The translations under genes were made by a program, and so were the position numbers. Shown here one piece after another: positions 17,408-23,860 of a stretch of 43,953 nucleotides of DNA (positions within the stretch are counted from its first letter, which is position 1; each line of letters opens with the position of its first letter). The notes under the pieces were generated by a model. The model was not told the DNA's origin and made no database searches. It worked only from the letters and a program-made list of their open reading frames with translations. The DNA comes from an uncultured Flavobacteriaceae bacterium (GTDB taxonomy: Bacteria; Bacteroidota; Bacteroidia; Flavobacteriales; Flavobacteriaceae): positions 1 through 43,953 of the forward strand of contig CALLIG010000147.1 of NCBI GenBank assembly GCA_938009735.1, given 5' to 3'.

Positions 17408-18143
17408 GTGCTATTTTTATATTATACATTCCTAATTGCTTAGAAAGATAGGTTAATATTTGTATTGCATTTAAAGTATCTCCATGTAAGCAATAGGTCT
17501 CTGCATCCATAAATATAACTTCCTTATTCAGCGTTGTTACTTTTTTTTCTTTAACCATGCATAACACATGAGCCAACACCATTTCAGGATCTTCCATAAC
17601 TGCATGTGGCAAATTTCGTGATACTAGAGAAAAATCGGCATTGTAATTTCTATCAGCAAAAGCTTCTCGCTTAATACTAAATCCCTGTTTTAAAGCTTCT
17701 TTTTCAATTACGGAACCATATGGAACATATAATAAAGACTTCTTGTAAGGCTTAATAGCTTTTAAAAAGGTTCTAGATAAATTCAAATCTTTCGCTATAT
17801 CATTATATAATGCCCCATGAGGTTTGATATGTTGCATTACTAAGTCTTCCTCTTTTAGGATAATAAGTAAAGTTTCTATCTGTTCTTGAATTATAACGAT
17901 CAATTCAGCTTCAGGAATGATCATAGATACTCTTCCAAAACTTTCTTTGTCAGGATATGATGGGTGTGCCCCTATTTTGATATTATATTTTTTCGCAATT
18001 GTTACAACTTCTCTTATTGTCTCTAAATCACCTGCATGGCCACCGCAAGCAATATTGCAAGAAGAGATCAAAGGCAGCAGTCGTGCCTCATTACCAATAC
18101 CCTCGCCTACATCACAATTTATGTCTATAATGAAGTCTTTCAT
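17400..18143 (-). CDS. pxpA: 5-oxoprolinase subunit A (LamB/YcsF family)
   Basis: 247 residues. Family motifs are DINCDVGEG (7-15), SSCNIACGGHAGD, KIGAHPSYPD and the KPHGALYN motif near the middle, with a conserved DAETYCLHGD near the C-terminus. It is the third essential component of bacterial 5-oxoprolinase, which recycles the pyroglutamate that forms spontaneously from glutamine and glutamate. The ATG follows the transporter's TAA with no gap (TAAATG), and the stop overlaps the GTG start of pxpB by 8 bases. The whole set is thus tightly packed and translationally linked. Confidence 0.95.
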   Translation of the reverse strand: MKDFIIDINCDVGEGIGNEARLLPLISSCNIACGGHAGDLETIREVVTIAKKYNIKIGAHPSYPDKESFGRVSMIIPEAELIVIIQEQIETLLIILKEEDLVMQHIKPHGALYNDIAKDLNLSRTFLKAIKPYKKSLLYVPYGSVIEKEALKQGFSIKREAFADRNYNADFSLVSRNLPHAVMEDPEMVLAHVLCMVKEKKVTTLNKEVIFMDAETYCLHGDTLNAIQILTYLSKQLGMYNIKIARE

Positions 18144-19337
18144 TTAAAAAAGTCCTATTACTTTTAAAATACTCTTAACCCCTAGTACTATTGCTAAGGC
18201 AATGATGATAAAACCAAACACATTCTGCAGGGTCGAATTCTTGTATTTACCCATTACCGAACTTCTATTGACAACCCATAGTAAAAAGATCGCAATTACG
18301 GGTAACAAAATACCATTGGCAATTTGAGCGAACTTGATGATCTCAATAGGTTTAATTCCGAAGGACATAAAAATGACTCCTAAACCTAGAATAATCATCC
18401 AAACCAATTTGAATTTAAAATGCTTCAATCCTGCCTTCCATCCAAAACAGCTATTTACTACATATGCCGCAGCTAAAGGTGCAGTAATAGCAGATGTGAC
18501 TCCTGCAGCAAATAAACCAATACCCATAAAGTATTTTGCAGCGTGACCATATAGTGGCTGTAAGCCTTTGGCTAAATCCATAACATTTTTGACTTCCCCG
18601 CTCTGAATTGTAGTTGCTGCTATAATTATAGCCATAGAAACGAGTCCGCCTATTGCAATTGCCAAATAGGTATCACGGCGAGCTACATTCAGATCTTCTG
18701 CAGATTTCCATTTTTCGCTAACTAATGATGCGTGCAAGAATAAATTATAAGGCACCACAGTTGTACCAACCAAAGCAATTATAGTTAAAATACCATCTTT
18801 AGGAACTGTTGGCACAAAAAGCCCCTTTGCTATGGAAATTACATCAGGCTTGGTAATAATTGCTGTCACTAAAAATGAAAGACTCATTATAATGACAAGA
18901 GAAACTAATACTTTTTCTAAAACTTTATAGCTTCCTATGTAAAGTAAAGCAAAAGCACATATACCTATAATCCATGGATAAAGTGAAAGGTACTCCGTAC
19001 CGAATATAGCCTCTAAGCCTAATGTAGCACCTCCTATATTTCCCGCTTCATAGGCAGCGTTTCCTATTACAATAGCTCCTAATATAATCGCGATCACAAT
19101 ATTTCTAATCCAAGGGGTTTTCAATTCTTCCTTAATAACATCTGCCAATCCTCGTTGTGTAATAATACCTAAACGTGCTGACATTTCTTGTAAAACTATA
19201 GTGGCGATTACAGAAAGTAACATCGCCCATAAAAGCGCATAGCCAAATTGCACACCTGCTAAGGTACAAGCGGTAACTGTTCCGGGCCCAATAAAAGCAG
19301 CTGCAACTAAAACTCCAGGTCCAACTTTTTTAAACAT
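18144..19337 (-). CDS. NRAMP-fold transporter lacking canonical metal-binding residues, linked to pxpABC
   Basis: The ATG at 19337 (397 residues) places the NRAMP-type start MFKKVGPGVLVAAAFIGPGT at the N-terminus. A TTG at 19430 would add 31 implausible residues. About eleven membrane helices can be counted. In metal-transporting NRAMPs the first helix has DPGN and the sixth has MPH. Here they are GPGT (17-20) and VPYN (195-198), so the Asp, Asn and Met metal ligands are all missing while the fold is retained. B. subtilis has an NRAMP-like gene (ycsG) in its ycsF-kip region, so this pairing with 5-oxoprolinase genes is not isolated. I infer a transporter for 5-oxoproline or another organic substrate, not Mn2+/Fe2+. 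It is the first gene of the operon. Confidence 0.75.
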   Translation of the reverse strand: MFKKVGPGVLVAAAFIGPGTVTACTLAGVQFGYALLWAMLLSVIATIVLQEMSARLGIITQRGLADVIKEELKTPWIRNIVIAIILGAIVIGNAAYEAGNIGGATLGLEAIFGTEYLSLYPWIIGICAFALLYIGSYKVLEKVLVSLVIIMSLSFLVTAIITKPDVISIAKGLFVPTVPKDGILTIIALVGTTVVPYNLFLHASLVSEKWKSAEDLNVARRDTYLAIAIGGLVSMAIIIAATTIQSGEVKNVMDLAKGLQPLYGHAAKYFMGIGLFAAGVTSAITAPLAAAYVVNSCFGWKAGLKHFKFKLVWMIILGLGVIFMSFGIKPIEIIKFAQIANGILLPVIAIFLLWVVNRSSVMGKYKNSTLQNVFGFIIIALAIVLGVKSILKVIGLF

Positions 19338-19437
19338 CTTTTTTAAATTCAATTCTGTTGTTGTAAATATATAAGGATATACTAAACAAGCAGCGTTTAA
19401 ATTTTTAAATCTGACTACAAATTTTAACAAAAATCGT

Positions 19438-19469
19438 GCAGTTCATCTAATAATTTGCAGTTCGTCTAA
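19438..19469. promoter_or_regulatory. Direct-repeat operator candidate between divergent transporter and nuclease-like genes
   Basis: GCAGTTCATCTAA (19438-19450) and GCAGTTCGTCTAA (19457-19469) are 12/13 identical and repeat at a 19-base period. Paired direct repeats containing a CAGTT core are typical of LytTR-type response regulators, although their usual period is nearer 21-22. The site lies 101 bases upstream of the transporter ATG and 86 upstream of the plus-strand gene. Confidence 0.45.
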
Positions 19470-19509
19470 AAGTAGGGTGTCATACATCGGAGTTATATAA
19501 TATTTCAAA

Positions 19510-19521
19510 AACCGTACGGTT
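19510..19521. promoter_or_regulatory. Perfect 12-bp palindrome upstream of the nuclease-like gene
   Basis: AACCGTACGGTT is a perfect palindrome, 33 bases upstream of the ATG at 19555, in the same divergent region as the direct repeats. Its GC-rich core stands out in AT-rich surroundings, suggesting a dimer binding site. No regulator can be named. Confidence 0.35.
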
Positions 19522-19554
19522 ATACTAATCCCAAATAAAAATTAACCTACTTAA

Positions 19555-19998
19555 ATGAACTGTTTAGAATGTAACATAGAACTCGGTTATCTAGACCATA
19601 AAAATTCGATGGATTCCCTCGGAATTGAACTATGCGAGCAGCATAGATCAAGAATGGAAAAGTTAATCAACCAAAATGGCACTCCCCTTGAAGCCATCCA
19701 GTTATACTATGGATTGAAAGAAGAAGGAATAAACGCCATGTTAGAATGGTGGGATGGCAAAAAGTCTGTAGATATTGCTATTTCGCGCGTAAAACTAAAT
19801 ATTGAGATTGATTGTGAATATCATATGATGACTCACGAGCAAGCTATCAATGATTTAGAAGAAGCGATGCATTCTTTTAAAAACGGATTTACAACTATTC
19901 GAATTCCACATGTTTTAATTAAGCATTATTTGAAAGAAACCGTTTTCAACATTATTGGCATTATGGAAGGCCTTCGCGCTAACATAAAAGTTATTTAA
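19555..19998 (+). CDS. Small PD-(D/E)XK/DUF559-like putative nuclease with N-terminal zinc-finger-like motif
   Basis: 147 residues. The N-terminus has CLEC (Cys3, Cys6), then Cys27 and His30 (ELCEQH), which could bind one zinc. The C-terminal half has VDIAI, then LNIEID, a short YH, then a helix and GFTTIRIPHVLI. This strand-strand-helix-strand order, with D73, E84 and D86, resembles the VDF...IEIDG pattern of DUF559 and Vsr-type nuclease folds. The lysine of a classical E-x-K is replaced (E84-I-D86), so activity is uncertain. It starts a plus-strand run with the GldL-like membrane protein 13 bases downstream. No function is known to me. Confidence 0.55.
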   Translation: MNCLECNIELGYLDHKNSMDSLGIELCEQHRSRMEKLINQNGTPLEAIQLYYGLKEEGINAMLEWWDGKKSVDIAISRVKLNIEIDCEYHMMTHEQAINDLEEAMHSFKNGFTTIRIPHVLIKHYLKETVFNIIGIMEGLRANIKVI

Positions 19999-20011
19999 TC
20001 ACTTAAAAAAA

Positions 20012-20581
20012 ATGAAGATGTCAAACTATAAAAAGATTTTGAAAATGCCTTTGCGGGTTTCATTAGCTGTTTTATTATCAGGCGTATTAGCTAAAATGTT
20101 TGAATGGCCATATGCCAAAGAAATCGTTTTATACAGCTTTATAGCTATTGGCGTCTTATATACGATTCGATTTTTTCAAAAAAATGAGAAACAATTTATA
20201 GATTTTACGAAATTAGCCTTGGTTACTTTCTTTTCACTCTATGGTATTTTTACTATTCTTGAATTCCCATATACCTTGTTTTTCTTAGTATTAATGGCCA
20301 TAACCTTTGTGATGTGGTTTGTTATGGAAGGAACAGCATATTTTCTAGATGATGATCGAAGAGCTAAAAACTCGATATATCAAATTTTATGGAATTGTGC
20401 CCTTGTCGTTGGTACTTTAGGTGTTATTTCAGGTAGTTTACTCAAGATTTTAAATTGGGATTATGCAGTACATATTCTTTCAATTGGTCTTACCATTGTA
20501 GCAGCTTATATATTGAAAGATGTTTTTGTTCCTGAATCTTCAAAGCAAGATGAACAAGGCAACGAGGGATATCAAATTTAA
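20012..20581 (+). CDS. Membrane protein with three GldL-like helical hairpin repeats
   Basis: 189 residues with about six membrane helices. A short motif recurs three times at the end of a helix: KMFEWPYA (28-35), TILEFPYT (81-88) and KILNWDYA (145-152), each followed by a second hydrophobic helix. The motif resembles the KIMHWPGA segment of the gliding/T9SS motor protein GldL, where charged residues in the helices respond to proton flow. A charged loop (EGTAYFLDDDRRAKNS, 106-121) separates repeats two and three, and the C-terminus is acidic and soluble. The ATG at 20012 is used, but one at 20018 is equally possible. It is not GldL itself because the long C-terminal coiled part is absent. The role is unknown. 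Confidence 0.6.
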   Translation: MKMSNYKKILKMPLRVSLAVLLSGVLAKMFEWPYAKEIVLYSFIAIGVLYTIRFFQKNEKQFIDFTKLALVTFFSLYGIFTILEFPYTLFFLVLMAITFVMWFVMEGTAYFLDDDRRAKNSIYQILWNCALVVGTLGVISGSLLKILNWDYAVHILSIGLTIVAAYILKDVFVPESSKQDEQGNEGYQI

Positions 20582-20665
20582 ACTCAGTTCTTAAAATTTC
20601 GATATAAACTCTTTGTTATTCGACCAATGTGTTCGATGTTAGATGTATGCTATTATCATTCCTAA

Positions 20666-20673
20666 TATCTTTG
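20666..20673 (+). promoter_or_regulatory. Promoter -7 box (TATCTTTG) for the exported helical protein
   Basis: TATCTTTG matches TAnnTTTG exactly and ends 20 bases before the ATG at 20694, a realistic distance. The -33 TTG is not clear (TGT at the matching place). Confidence 0.4.
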
Positions 20674-20693
20674 TTGATATATAGCTTAATAGA

Positions 20694-21101
20694 ATGAAAA
20701 AAACCATAACGTTTATTTTTATCCTAATATTTCTTGCAACATTTTCAAGCTATGCGCAAGTTAGCACACCAATGCAGAAAGTGATAACGGCTCATGATGA
20801 GGTTATGGCGAAAATGCCGAATTTGGTAAAACTCATTAACACATTACATCCCAAAGCTGATTCTACAAAAACTGGTCAAAAATACCAACTAGCCATTGCA
20901 GATCTCAAAGCTAGCAATTCATCAATGATGACTTGGATGCAAGGCTTCGGTGAACGTTTTACGGCAGACGAAATGCTAAAAGGCAAAGCGCTATCAGATG
21001 AAAAAAAGATATGGATAGCTGAAGAAAAGAAAAAAATAGAAGTTCTGCGTAAAGAAGTTAACTCTAGTATTAAAAAGGCAGAAAAACTCTTATATAAATA
21101 A
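20694..21101 (+). CDS. Small exported helical protein of unknown function
   Basis: 135 residues. A signal peptide ends in SSYAQ (about residue 22). The mature part is almost wholly helical and rich in Lys, Met and Glu. It begins with MQKVITAHDEVMAKMPNLVK and ends with a lysine-rich amphipathic helix (EKKKIEVLRKEVN). Similar short exported proteins with an HDEVM motif occur in Flavobacteriia and are often mislabelled as viral inclusion proteins. I know no function. It has a likely promoter of its own at 20666. Confidence 0.6.
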   Translation: MKKTITFIFILIFLATFSSYAQVSTPMQKVITAHDEVMAKMPNLVKLINTLHPKADSTKTGQKYQLAIADLKASNSSMMTWMQGFGERFTADEMLKGKALSDEKKIWIAEEKKKIEVLRKEVNSSIKKAEKLLYK

Positions 21102-21219
21102 ATCTACACTACCGTTTTAAGTAGTACATTTCACTACCCAAATTAGCTTGAAAGCGATTTAAACATATAAGAACACCTTTCGCATTTATTCGTATCTTCT
21201 CTCTCGAAATCGAATATAT

Positions 21220-22329
21220 ATGAAAAACGTAGATCGCCGAAAATGGCTTAAAACCATTGGCTTAGCAGGAGGTTTTGCACTTACTGGTGGATTAGAAGCT
21301 CTTGCTTTTGAATCATCACAACAACAAAAAATCACATCTCTTATTAAATTAAGTTCTAACGAAAACCCTTACGGACCATCGAAAAGAGTGCGGGAAGCAA
21401 TTCTCAATAATTTTGATAATGCCTGCCGATATCCTTTTGGTATGTTGAGAGAACTCGTTGAAATGATTGCTGAAAAAGAAGGCGTTTCTAAAGATCATAT
21501 TGTAGTAACCGGTGGATCTACCGAAGGTCTTAAAGCAGCAGGTTTAACATACGGACTTGATGGTGGCGAGCTAATAGCGGCAGATCCTACTTTTCAATCT
21601 ATGTTGCGCTATGCCGAAAATTTTGGCGCTCATGTACATCGCGTTCCTGTTGATGAGCATATGCAACATGATTTAGAGGCAATGGCAAAGCGAGTGACTA
21701 GCAAAACGAGATTGATCTTTATTTGCAACCCTAATAATCCAACGGGTACATTATTGGATAAAAACTTGTTAAAAGATTTTATTACTTCTATAGATGATAA
21801 AGCAGTCGTGTTTAGTGATGAAGCTTATTATGATTTCATCACGGAACCTGATTACCCTTCTATGGTAGAATTGGTAAAAGAAGGAAGAAATGTGATCGTT
21901 TCTAAAACCTTTTCAAAAGTATTTGGCCTTGCCGGATTGCGTATTGGTTATTTAATAGCCCGCCCTGATATTGCAACTAGATTAAAAAATACAGTTATGG
22001 CAAATACAAATGTTTTGGCAATACAGGCAGCTAAAGAAGCACTTCAAGACGATGAGTTTTACAAATTCAGTATCGCGAAAACTTCAGAAGCGAAAGCCAT
22101 TATTTATGATACTTTAAATGGATTGGGATTAGAACATGTTAAGTCACATACCAACTTTGTTTTCTTCAAAACTGGAAGACATATTGACGAACTTATTCAA
22201 GATATGAAAAAAGAAAATGTACTTATCGGAAGACCTTTTCCACCCTTCTATGACTGGGCCCGCATCAGTACAGGTAAAATTGATGAGGTTCAACATTTTG
22301 GCAAGTCGCTTAAAAAAGTTTTGGGGTAA
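21220..22329 (+). CDS. Tat-exported PLP-dependent aminotransferase (histidinol-phosphate aminotransferase-like)
   Basis: 369 residues. The start carries a twin-arginine motif (DRRKWLK, 5-11) followed by a hydrophobic stretch with AGGFALTGG and a likely cleavage near residue 29, so the folded enzyme should be exported. The catalytic part is intact fold type I: NENPYG (48-52), NPNNPTG (170-176), D200 in SDEAYYDF, the PLP lysine K233 in SKTFSK, LRIGY (R241) and a C-terminal carboxylate-binding Arg in WARISTG. It is closest to HisC-like enzymes, but the Tat signal argues against histidine synthesis, which is cytoplasmic. An extracytoplasmic amino-acid or amine donor reaction is inferred. It stands alone, with no histidine genes nearby. 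Confidence 0.85.
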   Translation: MKNVDRRKWLKTIGLAGGFALTGGLEALAFESSQQQKITSLIKLSSNENPYGPSKRVREAILNNFDNACRYPFGMLRELVEMIAEKEGVSKDHIVVTGGSTEGLKAAGLTYGLDGGELIAADPTFQSMLRYAENFGAHVHRVPVDEHMQHDLEAMAKRVTSKTRLIFICNPNNPTGTLLDKNLLKDFITSIDDKAVVFSDEAYYDFITEPDYPSMVELVKEGRNVIVSKTFSKVFGLAGLRIGYLIARPDIATRLKNTVMANTNVLAIQAAKEALQDDEFYKFSIAKTSEAKAIIYDTLNGLGLEHVKSHTNFVFFKTGRHIDELIQDMKKENVLIGRPFPPFYDWARISTGKIDEVQHFGKSLKKVLG

Positions 22330-22444
22330 TTTTTTTACTTGTTATTATTGGCTCAATTGTTGGTTACAATATGGTAGTCCATTTCTCGTTATGTATGGAA
22401 GCCCCATACTGGCCTATAAATGAGACCAGTAATCTTATAAAGCA

Positions 22445-23266
22445 ATGAAAAACTTAACCATTTTTGTATTTGTACTCCTTTTGTTACCATATAGCTTAGT
22501 ACAGGCTAAAGAATCTAACACAACAGTATCTTGCGTAGAACAAAGCTATCTTAAAACTGCTCTTGAAATTACATACCCAAATAGTTCTACTGTCTGGACA
22601 GCACCTAGTACCGTAAAACTAGAGTGGACAACGAAAAACATACCATCGAATAAAACTATAAAATTCTACCTTTCAAAAGATGATATGGTGGTTCAAGAGT
22701 TGGGTATTTTCAATAACTCAAATTTCGTTTATGAAATACAGCTTGATCGAGGACTAGCAACTGGTGATAACTATAGGGTTTTTGGTATAGAACTTTTTCC
22801 TGAAGATAAGTTTAGCATTGCAAAGTACGCCACAACAACCTTTACCATTAACAAAGCTCCTCGTGAAGTAAAAGTGGTAGAAGAACCTGTTGTAGAAGAA
22901 AAGCCTCAAATACGAGAAAATTTTGATGGCAGAACTATTAATTACGTAAATGAATTAAACGTAGCAAGTGAAAACATAAGCATAAGCCTATGGGATCATG
23001 GCCGTAAAGATGGTGATGTTGTTTCTATCTATTTGAACGGAGAAGCTATTGTTTCAAAATACCTATTAGAATATCAAAAAAAGGTTTATGAAATAAAATT
23101 AGATCCTGCCAAGGCTAATGATCTCTTTCTATATGCCCATAACTTAGGAAAGTTTCCTCCAAATACTGTTTCTATTGAAATAAATGATGGAGAGGTTTCT
23201 GAAAACATCGTCTTAAACTCTGATCTCAAGAGTTGTGAAGCAGTTCTTATAAATGTGAAGAAGTAG
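22445..23266 (+). CDS. Exported two-domain beta-rich protein (Kre9/KNH-like plus DGD-type domain)
   Basis: 273 residues. A signal peptide ends near VQAKE (residue 22). Domain one (about 38-138) starts ITYPNSSTVWTAPSTVKLEW and alternates strands, like the Ser-Thr-rich/Kre9-type extracellular domain. A short acidic linker (VVEEPVVEEKPQ) follows. Domain two (about 160-265) has VASENISISLWDHGRKDGD, VSIYLNGE and KFPPNTVSIEI, a pattern seen in secreted Bacteroidota proteins with a conserved DGD and NG. No catalytic residues are visible. A binding or structural role outside the cytoplasm is inferred. It is followed by a 594-base gene-poor stretch. Confidence 0.6.
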   Translation: MKNLTIFVFVLLLLPYSLVQAKESNTTVSCVEQSYLKTALEITYPNSSTVWTAPSTVKLEWTTKNIPSNKTIKFYLSKDDMVVQELGIFNNSNFVYEIQLDRGLATGDNYRVFGIELFPEDKFSIAKYATTTFTINKAPREVKVVEEPVVEEKPQIRENFDGRTINYVNELNVASENISISLWDHGRKDGDVVSIYLNGEAIVSKYLLEYQKKVYEIKLDPAKANDLFLYAHNLGKFPPNTVSIEINDGEVSENIVLNSDLKSCEAVLINVKK

Positions 23267-23380
23267 GGTGTTTGATGTTTGGATAAAAAACGTAATCCTA
23301 ATTAAACACAGCTCATAGGAAATAATCTTCTTTCTATTTACTTTAAACCTATACTTTATAAATCTAATTTTTAATCATTC

Positions 23381-23426
23381 ACTCTTTTACTTATTCCTAA
23401 TCTACTCTTTTACTTATTACTAATAT
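23381..23426. repeat. Tandem direct repeat, two units of 23 bases
   Basis: ACTCTTTTACTTATT occurs at 23381-23395 and again at 23404-23418. The full 23-base units (23381-23403 and 23404-23426) match at 21 of 23 positions. There are only two copies, with no spacer, so this is not a CRISPR array. It could be a binding site or replication slippage. Confidence 0.6.
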
Positions 23427-23648
23427 CTCATAATCACCCTTTTTAGCACAAACCTCACTCCATCGCCATCTACAAACTTCGCTAAAGCGCTACATTTAAA
23501 GGATTTTCAGTAATTCCAGTTTATCCATTCAAAGAAGAAAAAATACCCCTTATCTGATATTTTACCACCCGTCGAGTATTTGGTTCGTTCCTCGAATCAG
23601 ACCTTTGCTAAGAGTGATCTTCCCGTTTTATATATAAACCCAAATGTT

Positions 23649-23747
23649 ATGGAAGATAAAACTACAATTAATGATTACTTGGTTTATTCGTATTGTGCCT
23701 TTTGTTTTTTATGGGCTGTATATCTTTTATTCTTTGCAGACCTATAG
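23649..23747 (+). CDS. Possible small single-span membrane protein (32 aa)
   Basis: The frame ATG GAA GAT ... TAG encodes an acidic start, MEDKTTINDYLVYSY, then a hydrophobic helix rich in aromatic residues (CAFCFLWAVYLLFFADL). A hairpin follows 36 bases downstream. An overlapping frame (23644-23751) also gives a hydrophobic peptide of 35 residues, so the choice is uncertain and both could be chance in AT-rich DNA. No homologue is known to me. Confidence 0.25.
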   Translation: MEDKTTINDYLVYSYCAFCFLWAVYLLFFADL

Positions 23748-23783
23748 TTAACAATACTATTACGGATTTGATTTAAGATTTAT

Positions 23784-23813
23784 ATGGACTAAGGATGTGC
23801 CTCCTTAGTCCAT
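23784..23813. terminator. Perfect 12-bp hairpin, probable transcription end of the convergent region
   Basis: ATGGACTAAGGA (23784-23795) pairs perfectly with TCCTTAGTCCAT (23802-23813) around a six-base loop. Neither side has a proper U-tract, so it is not a textbook rho-independent terminator. Its position between convergent genes, just before the TIR gene's stop, still suggests 3'-end formation or mRNA stabilisation. Confidence 0.5.
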
Positions 23814-23860
23814 TTATTATGGATTCTATTTTAGCTTTATAAAATGAAGTCAATCGTTGG

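Larger units (their letters stand above)
23267..23860. other. 594-base gene-poor convergent region
   Basis: It lies between the convergent genes ending at 23266 and 23861. It holds a tandem 23-base direct repeat (23381-23426), one possible 32-residue membrane peptide gene (23649-23747) and a perfect 12-bp hairpin (23784-23813). No RNA gene is recognised and no transposon ends are seen. Confidence 0.5.

Noticed and set aside
18144-19337. Naming this gene mntH as a manganese transporter
   Set aside because: The Asp, Asn and Met metal ligands of the DPGN and MPH motifs are missing.
21220-22329. Naming this gene hisC
   Set aside because: Tat-type export signal and no histidine genes nearby make a role in cytoplasmic histidine synthesis unlikely.
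23381-23426. Repeated ACTCTTTTACTTATT as a CRISPR remnant
   Set aside because: Only two copies in direct tandem without spacers, and no cas genes in the window.
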